Source: Welwitschia mirabilis (lineage: Eukaryota > Gnetophyta > Gnetopsida > Welwitschiales). Taken from it: a stretch of DNA of 35,974 bases. Both the position numbers and the translations under genes were made by a program. Positions 1-11,578 of this stretch are shown here, piece by piece; position 1 is the first letter of the stretch; each line of letters opens with the position of its first letter. The notes under the pieces are model-generated. The model was not told the DNA's origin. It saw nothing but the letters and a program-made list of their open reading frames with translations, and searched no databases. Location of the stretch: positions 62,296,120-62,332,093 of the forward strand of contig JBOZIK010000001.1 of NCBI GenBank assembly GCA_051453625.1. The letters run 5' to 3'.

Positions 1-427
1 GTGCCTCTAACGGCTATAAACGACTAGAAAACGGCTAGGTAATGGATACATAAAGTTTAAAACTTTTTCTTTTTCACACTACCCAGTCGACCCCACAAAA
101 ATTTGGTCAACCCCATGACAAATCAATCGACCCCATCTTGGGTCCAGTCGACCCCTTGCATCTCGGTCTGGAACTATGGACTATCAGCTTCTTAGGTCCA
201 GTCGACCCCTTTCCTCTCAGTCTAGGACTATTACCTATCAGTTTCTCAAATCTAGTTAACCTCATAAATATCCAGTCAACCCCTTTCCATTCAGTTCAGG
301 AATACTAGTCCTTGAGATCATAGGTTGGTCGACCCCTTCAGAATTTGGTCGACCCCTCTGGGTTTAGTTCATTTCTTTGCAACTGCTTTAGGTGTAGTCA
401 ATCCCTTTAGAATCCAGTCGACCCCCA
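1..427 (-). repeat. LTR-like U3 segment with an array of GTCGACCCC motifs
   Basis: About eleven copies of a short motif lie at roughly 84-94, 105-114, 126-134, 144-155, 199-209, 251-263, 272-283, 327-336, 347-356, 394-405 and 414-426. Intact copies read CAGTCGACCCC or GGTCGACCCC. Others read GTCAACCCC, GTCAATCCC or GTTAACCTC, as expected when the central CpG decays. Positions 9-38 hold imperfect AACGGCTA repeats. Read on the minus strand the block starts with TG at 427, exactly where homology to the neighbouring gag ends, so I infer the start of an LTR that leaves the window to the left. The array is seen directly; the LTR assignment and strand are inference. Confidence 0.5.
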
Positions 428-429
428 CT

Positions 430-2014
430 AGAGGTAAACATAACTGAGTAGTTTTTCTAGTGCATTTTTATCCAAATCTTTCACTTGCAAAACTTAATCT
501 CATCTACACATATGTAATAATTTGTACTACACCAGAGAAATTAGTTTGACATCAATTAGCAAATATAATTTAACATTCTTTCCTTGGATAAACTTCTTAT
601 TGATTCTTTTAATATCAGTAAGTTCCTATCTAATATTCTTCAAGTCACACACTAACTTACTAATCTTACCTTTAAGAGCTGAGTTTTTAGATGATAATCT
701 ATTACAAGCATCTTTTTCATGTTCATAAGCTAATTCACAAGAATGAAGTATTTTTTTTTATTTTAGAGCTTACATTTTTCCAACTTAATGAACTCTTTAG
801 AAATTAAGTCATACACCTCTTAAAGTTACATACCTATTTTACTTTTACTTTCTAATTTAGATTCTTCTTTTTCTTCTTCATTGTTCTTTTGGATATGTAC
901 AATGACCATGTAATATGGATGAGCTCTTTTAACATCAGAGTTCTGTGCTTCAGTTTCATCCTCATCATTATCCTAACCTATGAAGAAAGATCTCATCTTC
1001 TTAGGTTTTTCTTTTGTACTTTTTCTTGTAATATGTTAAAGCTAAAAGATTCTAAGGTGATGTGCCCTTGTCCTCCATAAATCCAACATTCTAACTTGAA
1101 AATATTATACTTAGAATAAAGTGATGAGCTACTAGAAGATTTACCTTTGTACTCATCTCTAGCTTAAAATCCAAATGGTTTTTAATAGTCCTCCTTCCTA
1201 TGGCTCTTTCCTAAAAGAAGCCTTTTAACTTGTCTTGTGATAAGAGTAGGTTCTTCTTTCACATCATCTTTAGAGTTATCTCTATCTAATACTTTTTGTT
1301 TTATCTTTAAAATTTATCTTAGATATTCACTAGCTTTAAGAGTATTATGCTTGTCCTATAGAGTAACATCTTAAATAAGATTCCTCTCATATGCTATTAA
1401 AGAACTTTGTAATTCGTTAATCTTCATTGTGTTAAAGTATCTAGATTCTTTTATGACTATTGTTTTAATCATGTATTTTAGAGTTAGAGATCTAATAAAT
1501 TTTTGGATTACCTTTGCCTCTAAAGTATTTTTTCCAATGCCATGTATGGTATTCATTATATTTGAGACTCTTATAAAGTACTAATGTACTCTTTCTCCAT
1601 TATTCATCTTTAGGTTTTTAAACTAACTAGTTTAAACAAGGAGCTTTAATTACTTGATAACAGAGGTTTCTTTATATGCTCCTAGTAGAACATTCCCTAT
1701 GTCTTATACTATTTTTTATTTAGCTATTTGGTTGAATTCCTCCATTATAAGGGCTGAGTAAAGAGCATTTTTAGCCTTTAAGTCATGCATGAAGGTTGTC
1801 TTTTCTTTATTCTCCCAATTTCTTATAGGTTTGATTTGTGTGATGGAGTTCTTTGTGGCATCTATAGTGGTTTTTTAGGTTTTGTATATCTATCTTTAAT
1901 GCTTTGTTAAACTAGAAAGTCATAATAATGTAAGTACTCCCACATCCTCATTTTTTAATAAGCATAGTTAGTCCCACCAAAGAGTAAAGGTGTAACAGAT
2001 GGCACTCCTTCTAT
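430..2014 (-). pseudogene. copia-type gag of element R1 (degenerate, C-terminally truncated)
   Basis: This minus-strand relic matches the gags of R2 and R3 in this window. The start codon is ATA at 2014-2012 where R3 has ATG. The N-terminal DUF4219/UBN2-type region contains the FDG-TNYAY-KMRM pattern with its tryptophan lost to a stop. A zinc knuckle at about 1095-1050 keeps the first Cys and the His, but the second and last Cys are Tyr and Ser. At about 740-500 lies a charged coiled-coil-like segment (KNSALKGKISKLVCDLKNIR). Homology stops near 430-445, where the GTCGACCCC block begins. Many in-frame stops and shifts make it non-coding today. In the family this protein forms the particle and packages RNA; here only its fossil is seen. 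Confidence 0.8.
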
Positions 2015-2042
2015 AATTCACTCAAGGATGTTATTTTTGTGA

Positions 2043-2060
2043 GTAACCACTCTAGTACCA
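2043..2060 (-). other. primer binding site of R1 (tRNA-iMet type, decayed)
   Basis: The minus strand reads TGGTACTAGAGTGGTTAC two bases inside the LTR end. It resembles the TGGTATCAGAGC primer site of many plant copia elements, with changes. It lies at the same place as the primer sites of R2 and R3. Confidence 0.65.
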
Positions 2061-2062
2061 CT

Positions 2063-3456
2063 TAAGTATTATTAAACTTAGAGAGCATAGGTAAATGAGT
2101 TCTACCAAATAAAAATTACAACTAAATTAAATAAAAATGCATAATAAATACCTTACCTGATTAACATGGTTTCCCAACTTGGGTATGTTCACACATAAAG
2201 GGTAGCTTCCCTTTACATCTTTGGATATCCTTAACCTATAAAATAGAGGTTTTAGAGAATCACCAATATTATATATAAATGAGATGTTCCTTGCAATGCA
2301 TCACTCTCTTACCCTAAGGGATTACAATAGATCATAACAAAATGTGCTCACAAGCACTCATAGAAGCACACCAATATAAGGGTTATCTTATAATTTGAAA
2401 TCCTAAGCAAAAAACCCTAAAGATAATAATAAGTGATTTACTATAATCAATATATTTAAAAATATAAATAGTCTTATAATTTAAGTGCCAATCAATAATG
2501 CTTACAAAAGGGAATAAGAAGCCTAAAAGATGTCAGTTTGATTAAATTCTTGAGTTCTTCTTGTTGTAATCATCCACGGGTATTTAAGATCAAAGTAATG
2601 CATTTGTGAAAGAGTAAATGATTAAGTAATATATTCACTAAATTATCCTCTTTATTAAGGTTATAGAAATCTTTGTGAGTAGTGTTAATCACCCATGTGT
2701 AATCCTTTTTTAAACACTTTGTGCCTATTATACTTTTGATGTGTTCCTTGACTTTACCCTATAGAGATAACTATTTGCAAATGTTTAAATACTATACAAT
2801 AGTTATAAATGACTAAGTTTTAGTTGTTTAAATGTTATTTTATTTTTCATCAATTTTTCAGGGTAGACATCTTTGATATAGTAGATGTCTCTCTTAAATA
2901 GACAACTTTATCTTAAAAGATCTATTTGATGAAGCTACTTAGATTTTGATAAGACTTAAATTGATATATCTATCATCCTTAGAGATCATGAAATCAAAAA
3001 ACTTGCTCCATTACCTAGAATGTAGATAATTCATTATAGTACTCTATTACCTCTTCTAGTTTAGTATAGATTTCTTTTGTTTAATATATGTCTTCAAATA
3101 GTTGAAGTAGTATAGATGCCTTTAGTTTACCGGATCTCTTTTACTTATGTCAGATTCTTAGTTTAATATAGACATTTTTGACATGATAGATGTCTTTTCT
3201 TATGATGAATTCTGATTCAATCTAAATGCCTTTAATATAGTAGATGTCTTAACCATAGATTTCTTTAGATATGTAAACATCTTCAGTTAATTATGTATGT
3301 TCTTTATGAATTCTGAGCTGAAGCTTCTATGTAGTTCGAACTTTGATGTTTTACTAGCTTGATCCATATTTGCAATTTAATGTTCTCCAAATTTCCTAAC
3401 TATACACTAGATACATCACATTTGATAAGTGGAATCATCAAAATTAGGATTCTACA
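2063..3456 (-). repeat. 5' LTR of element R1
   Basis: On the minus strand it runs from TGTAGAATCC at 3456 to a degenerate end at 2063, next to the primer site. It matches the R2 and R3 LTRs throughout: the segment just inside the start (TTTTGATGATTCCACTTATCAA), an array of AGATGTCTT-like motifs, the ATAAGGGTTATCTTATAA region near 2370, and the conserved block at 2160-2260. At about 1.39 kb it is close to the R3 5' LTR after its insertions are removed. TG is intact at the start, unlike R2 and R3 where it reads TA. Confidence 0.8.
2864..3294. repeat. AAGACGTCTT-type motif array in the R1 LTR
   Basis: Copies such as TAGACATCTTT (2864), AGATGTCTC (2883), AGATGTCTTT (3188), AGATGTCTT (3242) and AAACATCTTC (3286) occur in both orientations, separated by T-rich spacers. 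They are degenerate and correspond to the arrays in the R2 and R3 LTRs. Confidence 0.6.
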
Positions 3457-6400
3457 ATTATTCTATTATTGATAAAATTACCTAAATCTAGAAATTCTAT
3501 TATTTTCTTAATAAGGTCTATACTATGGCCTAAAATTCTCAGGTGGCATGAGTGGTCTTGATTGAAAATTTTGATTTCCTTATCATGGTATTTTTGACTA
3601 GTTTAGAGTATTATTTTGTGAAGGTGATATATTATAAGATGAAGAATGTTACCTTGGAAGGAAGTAAGCATCTCTTTTATAGAGTCTAATATGTGTTTTC
3701 AAGCTCTATAAGCTTAAGCTTAATGCCTTAGATGTTCACAAATTAGACATATTTCTACTTGATAATTTTTAAAGCTTACATAAGTTATTTCATTATCTTA
3801 ATTATTATTACTTATTCTTAGGTCATTTTAGCTTGTTTTGGTTTAGAAAACCACCACTTACTCTAATCAACTAAATTCCATAAAATCCTAAAGACCTTTT
3901 ATGGTGTTATATTTAAAATATTTCATCTTTTTGCAAAATCTACATGTTGCAAAAATGTACCTAGATAACCCCTAATTGAAAATCTAGAGAAGTTGATGAG
4001 AGGGAAAATCATAATGTGGGTTACATTGATACAACTTGCAAAATATCTCATAAGTTTCTTCATTACTTTCCTTCTCTTTTCATTGAAAACTCATGAGTTA
4101 TTTTCTAATACTATATAGTTTATCATTCTAAAGATTTTAAATTCATCCCAAATTTGGATAAGACTTTGTATCATTTACATCCAGTAGTTTTCTGTATCTT
4201 GGTTTTAAAAGTAATCATGTTATTTTTTTTAGTGGCCATAAGGACTAGTAAATACATTAGGTGGTCAAACTCAACTAAATACATCATGGGGTCTTCTCCC
4301 TTAGTTCCATGAAAAGTAGATAAAAGATGTACATTTTTTATTTTAATGTTTAGTTTGAGAGGTAATATTAAAGGTTTGTTATAAATTTGTCCTTATTAAA
4401 AATTAAATTTCTTTAGTTTAGTTCTAGTTTGGGTTGTATTTCCTACATTTATTATAGTTTTAAATTTTCAAATTATTCAAGAGTTGTAGGAGTGATTCTA
4501 GTTGGTATTGTAAAGCTAAATTATATTCTTAGCTTCAATGATAGTTCTGTAGGGTATGTAGTTGGAATTGTAGGATTCCAAATAGCTATGAATTGAATTG
4601 TGGTAACACCTACCATAGAGTTTGAGTATGTTGGTATTGCAGGTTATCCATAGTTTGTTGTATATGTTGAACTAACTACTACTAATAGTAACTTGATTAA
4701 TTGAAATGGAGAAGTATGACATAGTTTAGTGTTAATATTTACTAGGGTGTATTTAGGGTTCTCTTACTTAATTGAATTGGACTTATACCTAACTAGCTAC
4801 TCTTGCAAACATGTTTTTGATTCCTTGGACTTAGTTAACTATAGAGATGAGAGGCTGGCAGGTGATCATGGGCATATTACCTTGCAATGATCTTCTATGA
4901 CCTTCTTTCCCATTTCTATTTCTTGTAGGATTTGTTCTTAAATTTATTCTAGCACAAATGGATATCACTCTAGAGGATGTGACAGAACCAAGTGTGAATG
5001 TAGTTTTTGACTTATTGTATAAATGTCTTCATTGCTCCTTCAAGAGTAGTAGCATTAATGCTTGTTTTCATTCTTACTCTAGTTGTGGACAAGTGTGGTA
5101 TTATTGATATTTGTATTTCTACAATTATTTCTTCTAAGTTTAATAGATAGTCAAGTACTTCTTATAAAAAATATGGGTTTGTAGTGAGTCCTAGGTTTTA
5201 TTTATTTAATTATTTAACTGCACTCATTATATTGTATTCAAAGGGGTGTGATGGAGTTTTTAATTGTTGTAGATTCTCAATTTGCAATGAACTTTTCGGA
5301 GTGTTAGATCTCATTGTCTCGCCTAAACATAGTGGATAGACCTTATTCCACATTAATGGTAATATATAGCAAATGCTTAGGTAATGGATTTTTAACCCAC
5401 CTAAATTATTAATTCTTGTGTGTTCACTTAGGTGTTTTAGATGAAGTTTTTCTTTTCATAAAATTTTTGACATACTTCTAATTATAATAATAAATTGAAA
5501 AATAAAATAACTTTTGAAATTCTTTAAACATTTCAAAAATTCGTTAAAATAGTAAATTCTTTTGAAATTGAAATGTTCCACTTACAAAATTTTCTAAGAA
5601 AGCATTTTTTTAAAATAGAAATGAATAGAGGAGTCAGGGTACTTACCTAAACCTACCATTTAATGAAGGGCTTCAATCCAATGTCTCTTTTTTTCCCTTA
5701 ATCATTTGACATGCATCTTATAATGCTTAAATAAAAAATAAAAAGAAATCTAATAGTATTCATAATATAGTTTATAGGTAATGAAAATAGAATGAAAATG
5801 TAGAATTGAAAAATCTAAATGCCATTATGCTTTGGAATAGGAAATAGGAAAACAAGAAACATAAATGAAAAATATAGGAACTAAAGATTCAAACATTTGA
5901 ATCTATACTTTCTCTATCCTATCACTAGTCAATATAACTGTGATAGAACTATCATAATATAATAGAATACTAAACTGCTTGCGATAGATAGTGAAAGAAT
6001 TCTATTGTATTAAATTCAAAATTTCACAAAAATTAAAGATATAGACCTATTACATAGTGATGAATAATACTCAGCATTGCAACAGATATGTGATAGTTTA
6101 GAATTTAATATGTTACATAGTGATAAATATATAAATTGTAATATGATGATTTACAATAGAAACTATCATGACATAATACAAAATTAACTATTATATGATG
6201 AAATGTGATAAAAATACAACAAAGAAGAGATTCTAAATTCAAGAAAATAAAACTATAGAAAATAGAAGAACAGAATGATAGAAAAGTAAATTTTTGAAAA
6301 AAAGAATACAATATTAAAACTTAATTCACTAATTCATAAACAAAAAATCATCTAAGAATTAGATTTTAAAAAACATTAATGCTATTAAAAAAGTAGTGCA

Positions 6401-6602
6401 TGAAAAGTAAAGGCTTGTTCAAAGGGTTTAGATCCCCAACCTATTTCAAGATCAAAGTTTGTTAATGCTTCTATGACAACAATGTCAAAATGATAGGAGT
6501 AGTAATAGACAGTTAGATTAATTACCACCTACCTTATTTTATCTTTAAAAGCTTTAATCATGAATCTTAGGATTCAGATATTAACTATTTCTAATCACTT
6601 TC
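3457..6602. other. AT-rich gene-poor stretch with an old gypsy relic
   Basis: Apart from the gypsy gag relic at 3955-4362 I see no coding region, RNA gene or clear terminal repeat. Sequence around 4400-4700 may be the N-terminal extension of that gag. The part from 4900 to 6600 is strongly AT-rich with short stop-ridden frames only. Confidence 0.5.
3955..4362 (-). pseudogene. Ty3/gypsy gag fragment (retrotransposon gag domain)
   Basis: Minus-strand translation near 4314-4260 gives FHG followed by EDPMMYLVEF, the start pattern of the plant gypsy retrotransposon gag domain. After a less clear middle, 4064-4002 gives NEETYEIFCKLYQCNPHYDF, matching the conserved segment before the second half of the domain. 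A stop-containing LLxIFNxGLSR-like tail follows. The spacing between the two conserved parts fits one domain of usual length. Stops and shifts show it is dead. No LTR or primer site belonging to it could be assigned. It is unrelated to the copia-type R elements and to the Tat-like gag at 31989-32431. Confidence 0.7.
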
Positions 6603-7368
6603 TATTGGTAAATTTAGTTTTGATGTTTCCACTTATCAAATATTTTATATCATTATGTGGACAGGTCATTATAAGAATATCAGAGCTTGACAGGTACTAG
6701 AACTTAATGATTCTTTAGAGACAAAATCTCATGAAAAGAATAAGATGCTAAACTATAAAAGAAATTGTTTAAAGACATCTAAGAAATTAAATAATCTTAA
6801 GTGAAGATGTCTAAAAAGTTGAAGACATCTTATATGTACTAAAGTTCAAATCATAAGTTAAAAGATGAATAAGCTAAAAGCTGAACTTGACATAAATGAA
6901 GATGTTTACATAATTAAAGATATCTATACTGACCTAAAATAGGTAATAAATTTAATTTAGTTTTCAACTAATATCTTATGTTTCAAGTGAGTTATCAACT
7001 TCAACATTGTGGATTCATGATCAAGGAGGCCCAAGAATACTACAAAGTAAATTTCATCAAAGTCTGAGTAAGTAGACTAAAGACATTTACAATGTAAAGA
7101 CATCTGACTATTAGTATAAATTTAGAAAAGTGAAGATATCTTAGATTAAAGTTTACGTCGATTGAAACTAAAGTTACTTACCTAATGCCTATGAATTTTC
7201 TATCCATTATGCAGTGGTTACAAAATCAAATGGCTACCTTTTAAGCTGAAATAGCTAAATCTTCCTCAACTATATAAATCATTGTTATTATGAATCAAAG
7301 AAGAACTTTTTGTACTTTATTGAATTAAACAAATATACAGATCTTCAAACACACAAGTGTCGAAAACC
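6603..7368 (+). repeat. R3 5' LTR, segment 1
   Basis: It matches 28892 to about 29667 of the 3' LTR, starting at TATTGGTAAATTTAG and ending at GAAAACC. The last five bases, AAACC, are the left copy of the R2 target duplication. Confidence 0.85.
6772..7145. repeat. AAGACGTCTT-type motif array in the R3 5' LTR
   Basis: AAGACATCTA, GAAGATGTCT, GAAGACATCTT, AAAGACATTT and AAAGACATCT recur in both orientations between about 6772 and 7145. They correspond to the array at 29061-29435 in the 3' LTR. Confidence 0.65.
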
Positions 7369-7692
7369 GGAGGATCAATTTGAACTCAAAGAAAAGGTAT
7401 GAATGAGTTTAACAAAATAAAATATTAAAAATTAATAACATAACTATATGGAAATGTACAATCAAAACACCTTACCAAATAACATGGTTCCCTAACCTGG
7501 GTACATCCATACACAAAGGATAGATTCTACTCACACCTCCACATATTCTTGACCTATAAGAAAAGGTGGTTTTCTGGTGTACCACAATCTTATAATAAAT
7601 GAGAATCTCATAATGAGGTAGCACTCTCTCTCCCTCAAGGGAATAATGGTTTTTACATGTACACCATGAATCTTTATAAGAATAAGAGTCTC

Positions 7693-7960
7693 GTCTCAAG
7701 GTAGTACTCTCTCCCTTTCAAGGAAATAAAGGTTTTTTGATTGACTCATAACCTTACATTTAAGAAGTACCTAAAANNNNNNNNNNNNNNNNNNNNNNNN
7801 NNNNNNNNNNNNNNNNNNNNNNNNNNNNNNNNNNNNNNNNNNNNNNNNNNNNNNNNNNNNNNNNNNNNNNNNNNNNGTCTCAAGGTAGTACTCTCTCCCT
7901 TTCAAGGAAATAAAGGTTTTTTGATTGACTAATAACCTTACATTTAAGAAGTACCTAAAA
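7693..7960 (+). repeat. false duplication around a 100-N gap (7777-7876)
   Basis: 7693-7776 and 7877-7960 are the same 84 bp with one mismatch and directly border the gap. This is the pattern of overlapping contig ends that were scaffolded but not merged. The R2 5' LTR (14224-14332) has a single copy. Confidence 0.85.
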
Positions 7961-8462
7961 GTATAATAACCAATGCACACCCCTATAAGGGTTACCTTAT
8001 AAAGTATTTAATATTTTAATAAACGGATTGTATAATAGTATTCAACAATAAGATAGTTCATAATAAAAATCAAAAATATAACACAACAACAAGCATGAAT
8101 ATGCTTTGATAAAGACTTAAAATTCTTGAAGTTGTTATTGCTATCATGAGTGCAGATGAGGAAGATGATTGCAATGAAGATCAAAATCTAAGAGATGAAA
8201 CAATGCTAGTTCCTTGCTACTTTATTTTTTGATTTATTTGTGAGAGGTTTCCTTTACTCATGCTTTCAAGATCTATATATTTAATTGATTCAATAAAGTA
8301 ACAAAATTTTATTTTTGACATCAATGCTTTATAACGATGAGGAAGATCTAGCCATTTAAGCTTGAAAGGTAGTTGTTGATTTTGTAACTATTATGCACTA
8401 AATAACCAATGTCTATGTTTCAGGTGTGTAACTTTATTTTTAATTAACATGAACTTTGATCT

Positions 8463-8740
8463 AAGACATCTTGAATTTGTAGACATTTTCACTCTAGACG
8501 TCTTCACTTTTGCAGATGTCTTATGTTAACTTGTCCAAATTATAATGAATTTTTCATTTAGTATTCTCAGATCCTTATGATTATAGATTCATGATATACA
8601 AGTTTATTTTTTACCTAAATCATAAGATATTCATCAAAAATGAATTGACTCTGCTACCTATTCCATCTTAGTACATTTAAGATGTCTTCATTTTTCTAGA
8701 TATCTTTACTTAAGATGTATTTAATTTCAAAGATGTTTTC
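8463..8740. repeat. AAGACGTCTT-type motif array in the R2 3' LTR
   Basis: Within about 60 bp lie AAGACATCTT (8463), AGACATTTT (8480), an undecayed AGACGTCTT (8496-8504) and AGATGTCTT (about 8515). A second group at 8679-8735 includes AAGATGTCTTC. The R2 5' LTR has different decay states at the same sites. Confidence 0.75.
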
Positions 8741-8908
8741 AAATAATTGATTTTTTTATTTAACATATAATTCTTTTTATGAGATATTACCTTTGAAGAT
8801 CCACCATGATCTAGTGTCTTTCAAGGTTTGATTTACATGTAATAAGTTATCTATACAAAGACACAAATTCTTTGACAAGTGAAATCATCAAAACTAAAGT
8901 TTCCAATA

Positions 8909-8922
8909 ATCTGCCTCTTTTT
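8909..8922 (-). other. polypurine tract of R2
   Basis: The minus strand reads AAAAAGAGGCAGAT immediately before the 3' LTR. R3 has AAAAAAGGAAAGA at the same place. The preceding sequence (AAGTTTTGGACATCATT) is shared by both elements. Confidence 0.7.
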
Positions 8923-9057
8923 AATGATGTCCAAAACTTGAAAATTCTCATTAGTGCAATCTCAACTAATCAATTGAAATTAGACATTTTAATGAAATGC
9001 ATATTAATTACCAATTGCAATAATCATGATATGTGCCACTTGAATTTAGAAAAAGAC

Positions 9058-9090
9058 TATATGTATATATGTATATATACATATATATAT
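9058..9090. repeat. AT-type microsatellite
   Basis: A run of TATATG and TATATA units lies in the 3' untranslated part of R2. R3 lacks the expansion at the matching place. Confidence 0.8.
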
Positions 9091-9982
9091 CACTTGAAGA
9101 ACTAGCATAAGACATATTCAAAATCTCTTGAGCATCTTTACAAAATGCATAAAAATAGATAATAAATCATTCTATCTACCATTCACATGTGTATATAAAA
9201 AGAAAATCACATTAACATTTGATAATATCTTAATTAAAATATACTAGTGGAAATGTGCCATTTTTAGAACATTAAGTTTAAATGTGTGTCAATCACTATA
9301 TCATAACTAATGAAAATTATGCTAACATCATGTGAAAATATTTAGATCACTAAATAATCGAATATTATCTATGCAAAAGTATGCTAATGAAAGCATAAGA
9401 TAAGAATGATAAATGTGTCAAACATAATACATGAAATAACAAGTGTGATGTTAAAAAGATATTCACTAATATGAATGTCTGTCAAAATGTCAAGAAGGGA
9501 TCATTAATACAAATGATGACACTCTTGGATCCAATCTAAGATCTTATAGTTAAGAGATCCAATCCTGACAGAGTATTTTCAATCTAGAAGCTAAAGTATC
9601 CAACTGATCTACCAGTGATTTGTCATATATATATCCCCATTTTAGGACATCAACAAGAGGCTTTAATCATTGAGATCTGAATCACTCATGTACTTCTCAT
9701 CTTGGTCTTCTTCATCACTATCATCATTGTCAATGGTAATGGAGGTTTGCTAGGTGTATAAAGGTAATGAAATGAGTGGTGGTATGTAGCTCTTCCTGAA
9801 GAGGCACTGTGATGTCTTACTAGAGCCCTCAAAGACCTATTTCATTGTACATTAATACATTTGAGGAGTGATAGATGTCCCAAAGAAACTAGCAGTTCTG
9901 GACTTTATAAAGTTGGATGAAAGTTGAACAAATGGAAGCAGTTCTACCTAAATGAGCTCTAATTGAGAAGCTAAAGGTAATG

Positions 9983-10226
9983 GTGGATGAACTAGAGGTG
10001 AAGGTGGTAAACATGATGGTGAATAGGGTGGTGAAGAGGGTCTAGGTCTTGATGNNNNNNNNNNNNNNNNNNNNNNNNNNNNNNNNNNNNNNNNNNNNNN
10101 NNNNNNNNNNNNNNNNNNNNNNNNNNNNNNNNNNNNNNNNNNNNNNNNNNNNNNGTGAATGAACTAGAGGTGAAGGTGGTAAACATGATGGTGAATAGGG
10201 TGGTGAAAAGGGTCTAGGTATTGATG
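9983..10226 (+). repeat. false duplication around a 100-N gap (10055-10154)
   Basis: 9983-10054 and 10155-10226 are 72-bp copies with three mismatches. R3 has one copy of this proline-rich coding stretch. Confidence 0.8.
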
Positions 10227-10376
10227 GTGGCTATGTAAGTTGGCGGAATGGAATCTTATGATGAGGATAATAAAAGATAAGTAGTGAAGCATCTGAGCTC
10301 TCAGACTCTATCTCCTGTGGTACTAACCTCTGCTAAGAAGAACCTAGAGCCTATGGCTCCTCTTGCATATGTATTT

Positions 10377-10566
10377 CTATGGGAGTCTGGTACTCCACCT
10401 AAACCTGTTCCTCATCTCCAANNNNNNNNNNNNNNNNNNNNNNNNNNNNNNNNNNNNNNNNNNNNNNNNNNNNNNNNNNNNNNNNNNNNNNNNNNNNNNN
10501 NNNNNNNNNNNNNNNNNNNNNCTATGGGAGTCTGGTACTCCACCTAAAACTGTTCCTCATCTCCAA
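10377..10566 (+). repeat. false duplication around a 100-N gap (10422-10521)
   Basis: 10377-10421 and 10522-10566 are 45-bp copies with one mismatch directly next to the gap. The R3 counterpart near 27255 is single. Confidence 0.8.
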
Positions 10567-11578
10567 AAGACTCCTCTAAAAACTTGTTGTCTGCTCTACT
10601 ACATGAGTCACATTCCATGCCAAATGGAGCTGATGGTCTACTTCTTTTTCAACATCTGACTCCTTCTCTAAGTCTTACCATGTGGTGTTCCTCATGGATT
10701 CCCAGCTCTCTATCGATGTTTCCCATTCACTTGTTATAGATCTATGTTTCTCAACCTTAGAAGGTTTCTTTCAATCTTTCCAACCCTTTTTGCAATTTTC
10801 TTCAGTTCCTTTTTCATGGTGAAAGAACTATGAGTAGTAGTGGAGAATGATCTCTGCATCTGTGATGTCCTTCTATTTATTTCCTTACTTGATATCATAG
10901 GTGCTCTCCATTTCTTACTAAATTCTGTCAATGGTTTTTTTTACTAGACAACATTAACCTACAACACTGAGATATCTGCACTACTGAGGATTAGGCTGAT
11001 GAGACAGGGATCGCTCAAAGTTTGCCCCTTATGAAATAAAGAAATGATATCCATGCATAATATAAAACTCAAGTCTATCTGAAAACCTATGAGTAAGTAA
11101 TACACAATGAAGGTTTGCATAGGTTTGCAATAGCTATAACTGCCTCCTCAAACTAGAATGTTGTAAAAGCTATCAAACCAAGAAAAGAGGCATCAGGTGT
11201 TATATATTTTCTCTCAATATTCTTAATAAAATTCATTGTATTATGCCAAAATAAAACATTACTTATTTGACGCTCAGATACATTGATAATTCTAAAACTA
11301 AATATCTCTCTAAATGAATTACTATAAAACTAAGGAACATTCGTATCATTTATACCAAGAAATAAATTAATAAATGTTGGAATAATATGCAAATTAGTGC
11401 CGATAATCTATGTCTGAAGAGTACCAATGTTGCGATCAATCTTTCATCACTAGATCAGAAATGGGATATACAAGCTAAACCATCATTTTCCAATCAAGCC
11501 AAATGAAATAGCTCATACTCCGTTTTCTATGCCTCTTCTGGAAGCCAGGGATGTCTGGCTAGAGAAATCTAAGAAAAG

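Larger units (their letters stand above)
7369..8908 (-). repeat. R2 3' LTR
   Basis: On the minus strand it starts at TATTGG (8908) after the polypurine tract and ends at GATCCTCC (7369), where related LTRs end GATCCTCA. It contains a 100-N gap with an 84-bp duplicated flank, so its true length is nearer 1.36 kb. Confidence 0.8.
9663..11578 (-). pseudogene. R2 second ORF: plant transposon protein-like, with proline-rich acidic tail
   Basis: This is the minus-strand counterpart of 25935-27763. The 11150-10940 part reads SYSYCKPMQTFIVYYLLIGF followed by QIDLSFILCMDIISL, the hydrophobic helical part that I compare with the 'putative plant transposon protein' domain. At 10931-10734 follows a basic segment (KKELKKIAKRVGKIERNLLR), then a Pro-rich stretch near 10050-9960 and an acidic end (NDDSDEEDQDEKYMSDSDLN) closed by TAA at 9665-9663. 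About 256 bp present in R3 are missing near the N-terminus. Two false duplications with 100-N gaps lie inside. Function is unknown; it sits where env-like ORFs lie in Sirevirus-type elements. Family assignment is from remembered patterns and needs a profile search. Confidence 0.65.

Noticed and set aside
84-426. CRISPR-like or satellite array reading of the GTCGACCCC motifs
   Set aside because: Spacing is irregular, the unit is only about 11 bp, spacers share features, and the setting is a plant genome.
522-1080. Plus-strand short frames at 522-728 and 889-1080
   Set aside because: They lie antisense to R1 gag.
6105-6311. Minus-strand 68-codon hydrophobic frame
   Set aside because: Phe/Tyr/Ile-rich composition is what AT-rich DNA gives by chance; no neighbour or motif supports it.
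9992-10547. Apparent tandem repeats in the proline-rich tail of the R2 second ORF
   Set aside because: Both copies border exact 100-N gaps and R3 has single copies, so contig overlap explains them better than real repeats.
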